Source of the DNA: Gammaproteobacteria bacterium | GTDB lineage: Bacteria; Pseudomonadota; Gammaproteobacteria; UBA6186; Azoamicaceae | Assembly (NCBI GenBank): GCA_030431675.1 | Contig: JAUIIV010000001.1 | Coordinates: 1-64,000, forward strand | Direction of reading: 5' to 3' | Length of the DNA stretch: 64,000 nt | Shown here: piece by piece, positions 26,501-36,083 of the stretch | Layout of the letters: each line of letters begins with the position of its first letter | Position numbering within the stretch: position 1 is the first letter of the stretch | Notes under the pieces: generated by a model | The model's database searches: none | Seen by the model: only the letters and a program-made list of their open reading frames with translations | What the model was told of the DNA's origin: nothing | Program-made: the position numbers and the translations under genes

Positions 26501-27556
26501 AGACCGGCTAGCTCCGTTGCCACCACCGCCTATAGAACCGCCACTACCATTGTTAGCTACACTATCGTATGCGCAGCCACCACCACCACCACCAAAACCA
26601 CCGCCACCACCAGGGCCGTCAAGCAAAACGCCACTTATATTAATAGGCCTAACACCGCCACCACTGCCATAGCTACCACCACCACCACCATAAGTAGCAC
26701 CGCTACCGCCGCCATTACCACCACCACCACCACCATCTATATCAGTGCTAAATCGTCGGGAACTACCTGCACCACCACCACCACAATACCCACCAGCACC
26801 ACCGTTAAGCCCAGACCTATTTGCTCCAGCACCATCACCCCCTCCAGCACCACCTGAACCTATGCCGTTACCACCATTACCACCACCATCACCTGAACTA
26901 GATGAGAGAGTTACTGCTGCACCACCACTAGTTATGTTACCGGGATTATCACCACCTCCTATTCCTTGCCCACTACCTGCACTATACCCATCTTTAGTTG
27001 AACCAATAGTAAAACTTGCACCACCACCACCACCAGTACTTAGTTGTGCCCCAGTTCCACCACCATTTCCCCCCTGTGCACGACAACTATTAATTGTTGT
27101 ATCATTTAAAACAAGAGCCTGACCAGGACTTATATAAACACCACCACCTGCACCCATACCTCCACCTGCACCAATGCCACCATTGCCCCCAATGGCACGC
27201 CCATCGTTCAAATCGAGATCCGTAAGCAATAATGAAGCTTCATAAGTAGCAAAAATCCTATATGCACCTGCACCAGAAATCCCTTGATTAGGATTGCTAG
27301 ATGTAATAGCTACGCCGTTCTGTATTACAGGTAAATCTGAGGCTAACGTAATAGTTGATGCACCAGGCACACTCACACTAATGGTATTGTTACCAATTGA
27401 ACTGCCAGCAGTACCACCGCTATTTAAGTCGGTTATAGCCTGTCGTAAAGAACCTGCTCCAGAGTCATTGTTATTAGTAACACTGTAAACAGCGGCATTT
27501 GCTAACGGTGTTAGAAATAGCAGAAAACATGTCGGCGCTAGTAAATTCCGTTTCAA
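23534..27556 (-). CDS. glycine-rich autotransporter (type Va secretion)
   Basis: Surface protein of 1,340 residues. A signal peptide (1-21, ending ANA) is followed by a beta-helix-like passenger. Residues about 120-430 are extremely Gly-rich (GGGGGSGG runs). About 450-900 contain degenerate repeats built around VITNNATMNVSAALTGAGSV. The final 280 residues form the autotransporter beta-barrel, ending in the terminal Phe (FKYLF) required for outer-membrane insertion. It starts with TTG, supported by AGGA six bases upstream; the ATG four bases further upstream is out of frame. The Sel1 lipoprotein gene follows in the same direction. Repeats and glycine tracts suggest phase or length variation. 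Confidence 0.92.
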   Translation of the reverse strand: MKRNLLAPTCFLLFLTPLANAAVYSVTNNNDSGAGSLRQAITDLNSGGTAGSSIGNNTISVSVPGASTITLASDLPVIQNGVAITSSNPNQGISGAGAYRIFATYEASLLLTDLDLNDGRAIGGNGGIGAGGGMGAGGGVYISPGQALVLNDTTINSCRAQGGNGGGTGAQLSTGGGGGASFTIGSTKDGYSAGSGQGIGGGDNPGNITSGGAAVTLSSSSGDGGGNGGNGIGSGGAGGGDGAGANRSGLNGGAGGYCGGGGAGSSRRFSTDIDGGGGGGNGGGSGATYGGGGGSYGSGGGVRPINISGVLLDGPGGGGGFGGGGGGCAYDSVANNGSGGSIGGGGNGASRSSTFAVGSGGGGGGYGGGGGGSYTFGGYGGAGIGGAVFVGDSSSIVVNDGVTMSGNTVAGGSGSGGSGAPDIFLFRQASVSFQGSENLSVAYSIQCDTGAVGGNLDLGVTINKDSVNDIVTFSSSSNNYQGSTTITRGTLQATGDNLPTSTAISIAANGKFTLNSGGAALTGVVTNNGQCDVSGTLNPAATSANTNDFNILSGGSVTLGSSFANSGTIENAGGLVISTALTGAGTVTNQSSGSLEFGSSATNANAVQNDGVFAVNNAFVNNAVITNNATMNVSAAITGSGSVSNAGTGTVTLNSGGSITQDFTNAGLLNIASGGTLSAATFSNSGTIQVSGGFSISTALTGAGSVVNNSGGNLTFGAGSTNANAIQNDSTFTIANAFSNSAVITNNATMNINAALSGAGSIVNSATGTVAFGAGGSSANSIQNNGILQVQNDAAVTAVITNNAIMNVSAALTGTGALTSNAASTLNLNTGANIAKAVTNSGRTNFNGNATLTSFNSTGLVVPSGQRTVTTTNFTNSGTQTHTITNASSFDSLNVSGAVDLSDCAITVNSSFAGNSGTPWTLISGSSLTTNGSTTVTLPSSSTFITSWSSEFTSTSLIVSLVTNSLEDLAINSINKKVAVVIDGMSNNITNNGQQELVNIISSVSSQEELNDALHKLIPNQNYAQQSIQLQNAVFSRAESRIAKLNSNMLSDSRIYAAGDIYADTALWIGGFGASTRQQQRCDNQGYKASAAGFLFGIDHINWADNIFGIALGASNSSVNDQSNPNFNTKIIGYHLLAYGTCNLEKNNFSEFLLTSSINDNTGTRPINISNNDLTNTASYHNYQIGARINYGKHCDVSPSFTLSPVAMVQYGFLHNPVYQETGGVAALEVEQNGGKNILTIGAGMRLSFSSDNWWSMGSREIRAMVTYDAVSPSQNIASRFLVGSDDFILSSSSARLAFKAGVDLGFQMLSSVVLQLSYDYEVRQGFVDHSGMLKFKYLF

Positions 27557-27669
27557 TCATAATCCTAATATACAATATAGAAATAAAGAATGTTCAAATA
27601 TATGAATGTTTATAGAACAATCCTGTTATGAATAGCTATATCTTTATTATATATGAGAAGCAAAAAGGT

Positions 27670-27712
27670 GCAGATGTAGCATAGTTTATACAAAAAAGTA
27701 TGCTACATCTGC
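27670..27712 (-). terminator. intrinsic terminator after the DUF6868 gene
   Basis: A perfect 14-bp stem, GCAGATGTAGCATA (27670-27683) with its complement at 27699-27712, encloses a 15-base loop. On the minus strand it is followed after three bases by TTTTT. It lies 54 bases after the stop codon at 27766 and ahead of the autotransporter gene, which must therefore have its own promoter in 27557-27669. Confidence 0.7.
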
Positions 27713-27765
27713 AGGATGAACAGAGTGTAAGAGGCTAGTAAAAAACGATACTATTAATAAAACAA

Positions 27766-28011
27766 CTAACCACCAACTAGCAACAACGCACAGTATGGCA
27801 CTAGGTTAAAGAATATAAATAGCAATTTGAATGTAGCTAAATACCCATATGCCGCAACAACAAATTTCTCTTTACTTATTTTAAAGTAGCGCTTATGAAA
27901 TTTGTATACAAAACCAGGCATATTTGCTAAAAGCACCGTACTAAACAACAACAATAAGAAGTTGATTACCGAGCACCACATAAAAAATTCAGTCACTGCG
28001 TAGAAGTCCAT
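27766..28011 (-). CDS. small membrane protein, DUF6868-like
   Basis: Protein of 81 residues with two hydrophobic helices (about 10-30 and 55-78) joined by a basic loop (YKFHKRYFKISKEKF). The pattern FFMWCSVINF...FKLLFIFFNLVPY is that of the DUF6868 family of small inner-membrane proteins. Function unknown. It lies 91 bases after the glutamate dehydrogenase gene on the same strand. Confidence 0.72.
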   Translation of the reverse strand: MDFYAVTEFFMWCSVINFLLLLFSTVLLANMPGFVYKFHKRYFKISKEKFVVAAYGYLATFKLLFIFFNLVPYCALLLVGG

Positions 28012-28102
28012 TGGTCATCCCCTTAGCTATTAAACTAATGATGTAAGGATAGACTATAGATCAAGCAATATGTGGAAATCTGCTTAATAACTAGACAAAA
28101 AA

Positions 28103-29389
28103 TCAGCCCATATTAAAATATTCTTGAGTGCCACGTGCCTTAATTGCAGTCTGTAGATTATTTAATGCGTGTACATTCGCAGCTGCACGCATATCCAACT
28201 TGCGCTCATCTGCTATATCCAGCACTTTATGAAAAGCAGCAGTTATAATTTGTTTTAATTTTTGATGTACTTCTGATTCAGTCCAATACAAACCTATATT
28301 ATTCTGTACCCACTCAAAATAACTTACTATAACACCACCAGCATTCGCTAAAATATCAGGAATAATGAAAGTATTTTTTTTGTGCAATATTGAATCAGCA
28401 TTGCTAACAATTGGGCCATTTGCGACCTCAACTATATATGGTGCTTTAATTCGTTCTGCATTGCTCGCATTAATTTGATCTTCTAATGCAGCAGGTATAA
28501 GAATGTCAACCGGCAACTCTAATAATTGTTCGTTACTGATAACCTCTGAGTCTACTGCTTCACAAACTGAGCCATCACAATAAACCGCTTGGACTCGTCG
28601 GGTTTCATTTTTCATTTTTACAATCGATGGAACATCAAAACCACTCTCGTGAAATATACCACCCTGTGAATCACTGATCGCAACAATCTTATATCCATCC
28701 TGATGCAACAAACCTGCCACATGCTGTCCAGCGTTACCAAAACCTTGCACTGCAACCTTAATATTACTAGGTTGCCAATTATATTTTTTCTCTAATTCTT
28801 TTATGCAGTAATATGCCCCACGCCCAGTAGCATCATCACGCCCCAAACTACCGCCTAAGGGTATCGGTTTACCTGTTATGACACCTGGAGTACGCCTACG
28901 CACTATCGATGAATATTCATCCATCATCCAACCCATGATCATAGCATTGGTGTATACATCCGGTGCCGGAATATCAGTTTGTGGCCCTATAGCATCTGCT
29001 ACTCGTTGAATATAACTACGGCTAAGACGCTCTAACTCTAACTTTGACAAATCTTTGGGGTTTACTTTTATACCACCTTTTGCACCACCATACGGAATAC
29101 CAACTAAAGCACACTTTAAAGTCATCCATAATGCCAAAGCCATAACTTCTTCACGTGTCACATTCGGATGGAACCTGATCCCGCCCTTTGTAGGACCAAG
29201 TGAATCATCATGGCGGACACGAAAACCAGTAAAAACCCGCAGAGCACCATTATCCATACGCACAGGCACTGCAACTTCCAAAATTTGTTCTGGATGCTTA
29301 AGTTGCTCTAATACTTCTGCTTCAACATTTGCATCTGCAAATGCCGTATCCAATCTAGAAATCGCATCCTCAAAAATATTCCTTTGCAT
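28103..29389 (-). CDS. gdhA: glutamate dehydrogenase
   Basis: Cytosolic Glu/Leu/Phe/Val dehydrogenase-family enzyme of 428 residues, converting glutamate to 2-oxoglutarate and ammonia. The substrate-binding Lys in GPTKGG (65-70) and catalytic Lys104 in PYGGAKGG are present, followed by the dinucleotide-binding motif GFGNAG (about 215-220). Length and sequence fit the hexameric, probably NAD-linked, catabolic type. The gene follows the amino acid permease by 16 bases, so uptake and deamination of amino acids may be co-expressed to feed the TCA cycle, a common carbon strategy in intracellular gammaproteobacteria. Confidence 0.95.
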   Translation of the reverse strand: MQRNIFEDAISRLDTAFADANVEAEVLEQLKHPEQILEVAVPVRMDNGALRVFTGFRVRHDDSLGPTKGGIRFHPNVTREEVMALALWMTLKCALVGIPYGGAKGGIKVNPKDLSKLELERLSRSYIQRVADAIGPQTDIPAPDVYTNAMIMGWMMDEYSSIVRRRTPGVITGKPIPLGGSLGRDDATGRGAYYCIKELEKKYNWQPSNIKVAVQGFGNAGQHVAGLLHQDGYKIVAISDSQGGIFHESGFDVPSIVKMKNETRRVQAVYCDGSVCEAVDSEVISNEQLLELPVDILIPAALEDQINASNAERIKAPYIVEVANGPIVSNADSILHKKNTFIIPDILANAGGVIVSYFEWVQNNIGLYWTESEVHQKLKQIITAAFHKVLDIADERKLDMRAAANVHALNNLQTAIKARGTQEYFNMG

Positions 29390-29405
29390 TATCTTTCCCT
29401 AATAA

Positions 29406-30629
29406 TTACGGTAACGGTAAAAACTGCAATTTTGTTAATAGATCACTACACATCACCAATACACCAAAAATCAAAGTTGCAATCAACAGCATTCTACCAC
29501 CTGGTAACTGTGTGTCTCCAGGCAATTTATTTATATAACGGCCATTCCAAGCCATTAAAATTGGATACACTATTAACAAAATAGCTGCAAAAACTCCCGC
29601 ATAACTCAAAGCCATAATAAAGCCACCAGGCAAAATTACCGTATAGGCGACCGGGGGTCCAAAAGTTAATATAGTAAGTATTATCTTACCAAAGTGATTT
29701 TTCTTAACATGCAATCCATCAGAGAAGAAGTCAAAAATACCTAGACCTACTCCCAAAAATGAACTTGTTAATGCAAAGAAAGTGAACAGCACAACACAAT
29801 AATGTAAGGCCTTGCCATATACACTAATAGCTTGCGCCATAGCTTCTCCAGGGTTAACACTACCATTAAGCATGTTAATTAAGCTATCAGCAGGCAATAA
29901 ATAAAATACTATTGTCTCCCAAAGTCCATACACTACTAACGGTAGCAAACCACCAAATATGATTATTTTACGCAAAAGATTTGGGTTTTCATGACAATAA
30001 GACTTTAAAGTCGGAATCAATAAATGATAGCCAAATGAGGTTACTAAGATAGGTAAAGTAAACCATAGATACTTTGCTTCACCCATAAAATTAAAACTAT
30101 GGCTTGTTGAAACATTGCTAAAGGCTATACCCATATAGATAAAAGATAGGATTAAGCCAGCCATTAACAAGCGATTTAATCTATCCACCCACGCAGCACC
30201 ATAATACACCATTAATGCAAATGGGAATGTAAATAACAAGCTCATCAATCCTTGTTTAAAGCGTGTGTCGGGAACTAAGCTTAAGCTTTCTAAAAACATG
30301 CTGGTACCGCCAGCAGTATACGCAGCCATTAATGAATACAAGAATAGAATATAAATTACCCATGCAGCCGACTTACCCCAAAATCCGAGTGTACGTCCGG
30401 CCATGGAGATCATATTGACATCACCTTTAAAGCGTAAAGAAATTTCTAGATATGCAAGAGCTGAGCAGGTCATAAAGAACCAAACTAGAAGAAACATAAC
30501 CATAGTTGGAACAAAACCAGCTGCTGCTGTAACTGCAGGCAAGCCTAACATCCCAGCACCTATACAAGTACCACCAACAAGAAGTACGCCACCAAACACA
30601 GTGCCGCTTTTGTTTGCTTTATGTTCCAT
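29406..30629 (-). CDS. aromatic amino acid permease (TyrP/Mtr, HAAAP family)
   Basis: Inner-membrane permease of 407 residues with 11 predicted helices. The N-terminal GGVLLVGGTCIGAGMLGLP is the family hallmark; it imports tyrosine, tryptophan or a related amino acid by proton symport. The start is the ATG at 30629 (MEHKANKSG), which has AAGGCG eight bases upstream; an ATG nine codons earlier (MLVLCVRRI) lacks such a site. It is the promoter-proximal gene of the pair with glutamate dehydrogenase and is divergent from the Bcr-type exporter. Confidence 0.92.
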   Translation of the reverse strand: MEHKANKSGTVFGGVLLVGGTCIGAGMLGLPAVTAAAGFVPTMVMFLLVWFFMTCSALAYLEISLRFKGDVNMISMAGRTLGFWGKSAAWVIYILFLYSLMAAYTAGGTSMFLESLSLVPDTRFKQGLMSLLFTFPFALMVYYGAAWVDRLNRLLMAGLILSFIYMGIAFSNVSTSHSFNFMGEAKYLWFTLPILVTSFGYHLLIPTLKSYCHENPNLLRKIIIFGGLLPLVVYGLWETIVFYLLPADSLINMLNGSVNPGEAMAQAISVYGKALHYCVVLFTFFALTSSFLGVGLGIFDFFSDGLHVKKNHFGKIILTILTFGPPVAYTVILPGGFIMALSYAGVFAAILLIVYPILMAWNGRYINKLPGDTQLPGGRMLLIATLIFGVLVMCSDLLTKLQFLPLP

Positions 30630-30705
30630 AATTCGCCTTACGCAAAGAACTAGCATTTTATGCTAGGTATTCAAATTTTGTCAATTTACCGCTAAAATAC
30701 GTTTT

Positions 30706-31896
30706 ATGAATACAAAATATGTACCCACAATTTTATTACTCGCCTTAATTGCAAGTAGCATAGAAACTGACTTGTCTGTACCAGGGTTTCCGCTGATGGC
30801 AACCGACTTTGCAACATCTGAGGCAACTATTCAGGCAACTTTAAGTTTAAATTTGCTAGGGTTCTGCATTTCTTCTTTATTCTTTGGCCCATTGGCAGAT
30901 AGTTTTGGGCGCAAAAAAATCATGACAATTGGATCTCTTATATTTGGATTATGTAGTGTAGGTTGTGCAGTCACATCTGAACTAAACACTTTGCTAGTAT
31001 ACAGGTTTTTCCAAGGACTAGGTGCCAGCTCTACTTGGACTATTGCTTATGCGGTTATTGCCGACCTCTTTGAAGGAAAAACTGCCGCAAAATATATTGG
31101 CCACAACATTGCTTTAACAACCGCCGTTATGGCAATAGCCCCAGCACTAGGCTCACTTATGTGCAACATGCTTGGCTGGCGCTCTACATATAGTTTTGTA
31201 GCAATACTCAGCCTTGCTTCATTATTAATCATAGTGTTTGCTTTACCAGAAACTATTAAAGAAAAACGCCCATTTAAAACAAAAATGATCCTCAAAGATT
31301 ACTGCACTTTGCTAAGTAGCTATGATTTTATGTTACATACCCTAGTACCTAGTCTGACCTCTGCTGCATACATGGCATTTGTCTCAGCAGTACCGTTTTT
31401 GTACATAGATAAATTAAACATGAGTTTTGCAACATTTGCTATTCACCAGTCTTTAGTGATTGCTAGCTTCTCAATTGTTAGTTACAAAGTCGATTGGTTT
31501 TTAGATAAGTTCGGTGAAGTATTAGCTCAGAAGGTAGGACAAACCACATGCATTAGTAGTCTCGTGCTTATGCTGTTGTTTAGTATTTTATATCCGACAA
31601 ATGCAATTCTATTATCTTTATGTATGACACTATACGGCTTTGGTGTAGGTATTACTTTTGGAGTTGTAGTAGCAAAAACTCTTGAGTTTTTTCCTCAACT
31701 AAAAGCTACTGCTTCTTCTCTTATGATGGGCACAAGGGTCAGTTTTTGTAGCTTAGGAGTATGGGTCGGCGGCCAATTTTACACAGGTGCTTTACTAGAT
31801 AGTGTGTTAGTCATAGTTTCCTTAGCTAGCCTAGGCATTATCGCTAATAGCTTCACCCTAAAATACAGCCAGCAGCGTGCGGCGTTAGAAAGCTAA
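30706..31896 (+). CDS. Bcr/CflA-type MFS drug exporter
   Basis: Inner-membrane proton antiporter of 396 residues with 12 helices. TM1 has the Bcr/CflA signature ETDLSVPGFPLM, motif A is GPLADSFGRKK and motif C-like sequence is in TM5 (IAPALGSLM). Family members export bicyclomycin, chloramphenicol or metabolites. Substrate unknown. Its stop codon is part of a terminator hairpin. Confidence 0.9.
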   Translation: MNTKYVPTILLLALIASSIETDLSVPGFPLMATDFATSEATIQATLSLNLLGFCISSLFFGPLADSFGRKKIMTIGSLIFGLCSVGCAVTSELNTLLVYRFFQGLGASSTWTIAYAVIADLFEGKTAAKYIGHNIALTTAVMAIAPALGSLMCNMLGWRSTYSFVAILSLASLLIIVFALPETIKEKRPFKTKMILKDYCTLLSSYDFMLHTLVPSLTSAAYMAFVSAVPFLYIDKLNMSFATFAIHQSLVIASFSIVSYKVDWFLDKFGEVLAQKVGQTTCISSLVLMLLFSILYPTNAILLSLCMTLYGFGVGITFGVVVAKTLEFFPQLKATASSLMMGTRVSFCSLGVWVGGQFYTGALLDSVLVIVSLASLGIIANSFTLKYSQQRAALES

Positions 31897-31900
31897 CGCC
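31881..31900 (+). terminator. terminator hairpin overlapping a stop codon
   Basis: GGCGTTAG (31881-31888) and CTAACGCC (31893-31900) form a perfect 8-bp stem around AAAG, followed by TTT and, 15 bases later, a run of seven T. The TAA stop of the MFS gene (31894-31896) lies in the right arm. Confidence 0.65.
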
Positions 31901-31957
31901 TTTACAAATTTAGGTTTTTTTGGTAGTTTCTAGGCAAATCCAAGCATAGAGAAAAAA

Positions 31958-33640
31958 ATGGCTGAATATATATATTCAATGTCTGGTGTAGGCAAAAAAG
32001 TACCACCAAACAAGACTATCTTAGAAAATATTAACTTGTCTTTTTACCATGGCGCAAAAATCGGTGTGCTTGGGCTAAATGGTGCGGGTAAATCGACGTT
32101 GCTGCGCATTATGGCGGGAATTGATAAAGATATTCTTGGTGAAGCAGTGCCCCAAAAGGGTATAAAAATTGGATATCTACCTCAGGAGCCCCAACTGGAT
32201 CCTGAGAAAGATGTGCGTGGTAATGTCGAAGATGGCATGAAAGAAATAAAAACTATCCTCGATCGCTTCAATGAAATCAGTATGAAATTTGCTGAACCTA
32301 TGGGCGATGATGAAATGAATGCCTTGTTAGCTGAACAAGGAGAACTGCAAAATAAAATTGACCTGGCAAATGGCTGGGAAATTGATCGCACCTTAGAGAT
32401 GGCAGCAGATGCTTTACGTTTGCCACCATGGGATGCAGATGTCACTAAACTTTCTGGTGGTGAAAGACGTCGTGTTGCTCTATGTAGACTATTACTTTCT
32501 ACTCCAGACTTATTACTTCTTGATGAGCCTACCAACCACTTAGATGCAGAAAGTGTTGCATGGTTAGAAAGATTTTTGCATGAATTTAAAGGTACTGTAG
32601 TTGCTATTACGCATGATAGATATTTCTTAGATAATGTAGCTGGATGGATATTAGAGCTTGACAGAGGCAGAGGCATACCATTTGAAGGTAACTATACCTC
32701 TTGGCTAGAGCAGAAAGAAAAGCGTCTTGAGCAAGAGAAACAATCTGAAGCTGCACGTCAACGCACTATTAAACACGAATTAGACTGGGTACGCAGTAAT
32801 CCTAAAGGGCGTCATGCGAAAAACAAAGCTCGTTTGGCAAGGTTTGAAGAGCTTAACAGTAAAGAGTTCCAACAGCGTAACGAAACTGCAGAGCTTTATA
32901 TTCCACCTGGACCACGCTTGGGTGACAAGATTTTAGAAGTTAATGGCTTACATAAAGGCTTTGGTGATCGTGTCTTAATTGACGACTTATCAATCAATGT
33001 GCCTAAAGGATCTATTGTTGGTATTATTGGTCCAAATGGTGCCGGTAAATCTACTTTCTTTAAGATGTTAACAGGCAACGAAACGCCAGATCGTGGTACA
33101 GTAAGCTGGGGCGATACCGTAGAATTAGCCTATGTTGATCAATCCAGAGATTCACTAGGTGACAAAAATTCTGTCTGGCAAGAAATCTCTGATGGACTAG
33201 ATATAATAACCGTTGGTAACTTCCAGATGCCTTCACGTGCATATGTGGGCCGCTTTAACTTCAAAGGCGCAGATCAACAAAAGATGGTTAAAGATCTATC
33301 TGGTGGTGAGCGTAATCGTGTACACTTGGCCAAGCTGTTACGTAGTGGTGGCAATATGCTATTACTCGATGAGCCAACCAATGACTTGGACGTAGAAACA
33401 CTACGTGCTCTTGAAGAAGCACTACAGAACTTCCCCGGTTGTGCCATGGTTATATCGCATGATCGCTGGTTCTTAGATCGTATTGTCACCCATATTTTAG
33501 CCTTCGAAGGTGACAGCAAAGTACACTTCTTTAATGGTACATATACTGACTACGAACAGGACCGACTCAGTAAACTTGGACAGGAAGCATTGCAACCACA
33601 TCGTGTAGCTTATAAACATGATGAGACTGCAAATAGTTAG
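31958..33640 (+). CDS. ettA: energy-dependent translational throttle EttA (ABC-F)
   Basis: Cytosolic ABC-F protein of 560 residues with two ATPase domains. Walker A motifs are GLNGAGKST (near 42) and GPNGAGKST (near 360); signatures are LSGGERRR and LSGGERNR. The first domain carries the EttA N-terminus ([17 protein letters not shown]) and the arm and linker sequences expected ([17 protein letters not shown]). EttA binds the ribosomal E site and gates the first elongation step according to ADP/ATP ratio. Length matches the E. coli protein. It is convergent with radA, with three bases between the stop codons. Confidence 0.97.
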   Translation: MAEYIYSMSGVGKKVPPNKTILENINLSFYHGAKIGVLGLNGAGKSTLLRIMAGIDKDILGEAVPQKGIKIGYLPQEPQLDPEKDVRGNVEDGMKEIKTILDRFNEISMKFAEPMGDDEMNALLAEQGELQNKIDLANGWEIDRTLEMAADALRLPPWDADVTKLSGGERRRVALCRLLLSTPDLLLLDEPTNHLDAESVAWLERFLHEFKGTVVAITHDRYFLDNVAGWILELDRGRGIPFEGNYTSWLEQKEKRLEQEKQSEAARQRTIKHELDWVRSNPKGRHAKNKARLARFEELNSKEFQQRNETAELYIPPGPRLGDKILEVNGLHKGFGDRVLIDDLSINVPKGSIVGIIGPNGAGKSTFFKMLTGNETPDRGTVSWGDTVELAYVDQSRDSLGDKNSVWQEISDGLDIITVGNFQMPSRAYVGRFNFKGADQQKMVKDLSGGERNRVHLAKLLRSGGNMLLLDEPTNDLDVETLRALEEALQNFPGCAMVISHDRWFLDRIVTHILAFEGDSKVHFFNGTYTDYEQDRLSKLGQEALQPHRVAYKHDETANS

Positions 33641-33643
33641 AAG

Positions 33644-34996
33644 TTAAAAAATATCTAATGCCTCAGAAAGCTTTTGCACACTCTTAACAGTGATCCCTGC
33701 AATAGGCTTTTTGGGAGCATTAGCTGCCGGCACAATCGCAGTAGTAAAGCCTAATTTAGCTGCTTCTTTAATCCTATCTTGTCCACTTTGTACTGGTCTA
33801 ATTTCACCAGACAAGCCAATTTCCCCAAAAACCACTAAGTCTTTCGGCAAGGGCTTATTTTTGAGACTAGAAACTACAGCTAATGCCGCAGCTAAGTCTA
33901 CTCCAGTCTCAGTGACCTTAACTCCCCCGACAACGTTAACAAAAATATCTTGATTATGCGTAAAAATACCTGCATGTCTATTCAGAACTGCCAGTATCAA
34001 TGCTAAACGATTTTGATCTAAGCCAACCGTTACTCGCCGTGGATTACCAAGATTACTCTCATCAACTAAAGCCTGAATTTCTATTAGCATGGGACGACTA
34101 CCTTCCCATGTCACCATAACAATACTTCCCGGCACTTTAGCGTCACCGCGTGATAAGAATATTGCTGATGGATTATTTATTTCTTTAAGCCCCTTATCAG
34201 TCATCGCAAAAATGCCTAATTCGTTTACGGCACCAAAACGATTTTTTACAGCACGTAACATTCTAAATTTGTGATCTGGGTCACCTTCAAAGTACAACAC
34301 TGTATCTACCATATGCTCTAATACTCTGGGACCGGCAATTGTGCCATCTTTGGTAACGTGCCCTACCAATAACACCGTTGTATTTGTTTGCTTCGCAAAC
34401 CTTACCACTTGCGCTGCGGTTTCACGTACTTGAGTGACAGATCCCGGTGCAGATTGTACTTCTTGAGCATAAACAGTCTGTATAGAATCTAAAACCATAA
34501 AAGCAGGCTTATCTTTTTGCGCGATATCTAAAATGGTCTCTATATTAGTTTCTGTTAATAAATTTAAATTCAGCTGTTCCAAGCCCAAACGCTGTGCCCG
34601 CAACTTTACTTGTTGCAAAGACTCTTCTCCAGTCACATACAATGCTTTATGTGTGGAACTCAAACTAGCCAAGGCTTGCAATAATACAGTTGATTTACCA
34701 ATACCAGGATCGCCACCAATTAAAATTACTGAACCTGCGACTAAGCCTCCTCCAAGCACCCTGTCTAATTCGTCTAACCCCGTCTTGATGCGTGCCTCAG
34801 CAGTAACTTCTACCTGATTCAAATTTACTAGCGCAGTATCAAGTTCTCCGGAATAGTTTTGGAAGCGGTCTTTGCTAGATTTAATTACTATCTCAGTTAG
34901 CGTATTCCAAGCTTGACACTCAGAACACTGTCCAGCCCACTTTGGAGAACTAGCACCACACTCGGTGCAAACATAATTGTGTTTGGATTTTGACAT
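33644..34996 (-). CDS. radA: DNA repair protein RadA
   Basis: Branch-migration helicase-like ATPase of 450 residues that processes recombination intermediates. The N-terminal zinc finger uses Cys10, Cys13, Cys24 and Cys27. Walker A is GGDPGIGKST (94-103), the RadA-specific KNRFG motif is near 248, and the C-terminal part is a Lon-protease-like fold without the catalytic dyad. An AGAGGC ribosome binding site precedes the ATG. Divergent from the small gene at 35067. Confidence 0.97.
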   Translation of the reverse strand: MSKSKHNYVCTECGASSPKWAGQCSECQAWNTLTEIVIKSSKDRFQNYSGELDTALVNLNQVEVTAEARIKTGLDELDRVLGGGLVAGSVILIGGDPGIGKSTVLLQALASLSSTHKALYVTGEESLQQVKLRAQRLGLEQLNLNLLTETNIETILDIAQKDKPAFMVLDSIQTVYAQEVQSAPGSVTQVRETAAQVVRFAKQTNTTVLLVGHVTKDGTIAGPRVLEHMVDTVLYFEGDPDHKFRMLRAVKNRFGAVNELGIFAMTDKGLKEINNPSAIFLSRGDAKVPGSIVMVTWEGSRPMLIEIQALVDESNLGNPRRVTVGLDQNRLALILAVLNRHAGIFTHNQDIFVNVVGGVKVTETGVDLAAALAVVSSLKNKPLPKDLVVFGEIGLSGEIRPVQSGQDRIKEAAKLGFTTAIVPAANAPKKPIAGITVKSVQKLSEALDIF

Positions 34997-35066
34997 GCCT
35001 CTAAGTTTATAAAATTTATTTCATTAGGTCTATAAAGAAACTCCACTAACCGCCGAAATACCTAAT

Positions 35067-35510
35067 ATGAATACAGAAATTCTTATTAATTCTTCGCTAG
35101 TGACCCATGACGGATATCGGGAATCGTACGAATTTGTCTTGGATGAAAAAATGCATGTTGTGGAATGCGTCAAAATCGATCCATTCTCACAAACTATCAT
35201 TAGTCCAGTAGAAGATGCAGCAGTAGCATTGGACGGGTTACTATTCGAACTCAATCACGTAAGGGTAAATCCAAGGGTTGATAATACACATATCATTTCT
35301 TGTTTGACCAAAGCACTAGAGAATATAGGTGTTAAGGTCAAAAATACCCCTCATTACAATGATATGGCGACCACATACAAACCTCTAGGTGAAATAAGTG
35401 ACAATGTACGCTTTTATCTCAATACTAAGACTGAAGTAGTATTCTTATCTCCTGCAACAAGACCTAAATTAGTAAGTGTTGAAAACAAACCAGCAGATAC
35501 CACCCAATAA
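35067..35510 (+). CDS. unknown small protein
   Basis: Protein of 147 residues with no signal peptide or membrane segment. It looks like a mixed alpha/beta cytosolic domain (ESYEFVLDEKMHVVECVKID; HIISCLTKALENIGVKVKN) with a disordered C-terminus (SVENKPADTTQ). I recognise no family. It shares a 70-base promoter region with the divergent radA. The ribosome binding site is poor, but codon use is coherent over the whole frame and no other frame is open. Confidence 0.65.
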   Translation: MNTEILINSSLVTHDGYRESYEFVLDEKMHVVECVKIDPFSQTIISPVEDAAVALDGLLFELNHVRVNPRVDNTHIISCLTKALENIGVKVKNTPHYNDMATTYKPLGEISDNVRFYLNTKTEVVFLSPATRPKLVSVENKPADTTQ

Positions 35511-35678
35511 TTTTATAAAAAAATATTAAAAACTTGAGTTTTTCAGCTTGATTAAGCAACTCATTATGGTACAATTGGGCCAAATTTATGGACATGTGTA
35601 CTTAGTGAAATGCCCGCTGCTTTTTGTTTTAGGCATGGATTTTTACTGAAAGTACCTACAGATTGACTAGGTGTTAAT

Positions 35679-36014
35679 ATGAGTAATTGGATAACGAATA
35701 ATTTTGACATAGACCTTTGGATAAAATTGGCAGGGGATCACCCTTTCAAATTTGAGCATCAGCGCGATCAATGGCTTGATCACGCGATTACAGAAGCTAA
35801 ACCAGAAGTACGTGCACGCTTAGAAGGGCTTCGATGGGAAATGACTATGGATTTGGAAATTGCCAAGAATAAATTACACCCATGTCAAAGCATTTCACAA
35901 CGCTTAATTGACCACCTACAAGATGTAAAAGACATTTTAGCTGGTGATCATCAACCTTTTGTATATAATCGCCCAGCTCAAGTACTGGAATTTGCGGCTA
36001 GATCTGCCGACTAA
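35679..36014 (+). CDS. DUF3135-family protein
   Basis: Protein of 111 residues. The pattern DIDLWIKLAGDHPFKFEHQR, then RLEGLRWEMTMDLEIAKN, follows the DUF3135 family of small gammaproteobacterial proteins (Phe-Asp...Leu...Asp-Pro...Arg, then RL.GLQW). Function unknown; helical, cytosolic. It is followed by a strong hairpin and a convergent DUF4124 gene. Confidence 0.75.
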   Translation: MSNWITNNFDIDLWIKLAGDHPFKFEHQRDQWLDHAITEAKPEVRARLEGLRWEMTMDLEIAKNKLHPCQSISQRLIDHLQDVKDILAGDHQPFVYNRPAQVLEFAARSAD

Positions 36015-36030
36015 TATCAACATATACTGT

Positions 36031-36069
36031 ACCCCGAAACAGCAAATGTAAATCATTCGCATTCGGGGT
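36031..36069. terminator. GC-rich hairpin between convergent genes
   Basis: ACCCCGAA (36031-36038) pairs with TTCGGGGT (36062-36069); the inside can extend the structure through GCAAATG/CATTCGC around TAAAT. It lies between the ends of the DUF3135 and DUF4124 genes and may terminate both. Neither side has a T-run, so efficiency without Rho is uncertain. Confidence 0.5.
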
Positions 36070-36083
36070 CGGTAAAGTTAATA

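Noticed and set aside
26745..27122. Pro-rich open frame antisense to the autotransporter
   Set aside because: It is the complement of the GGN-rich passenger (GGN codons read as CCN), with no ribosome binding site and no independent support.
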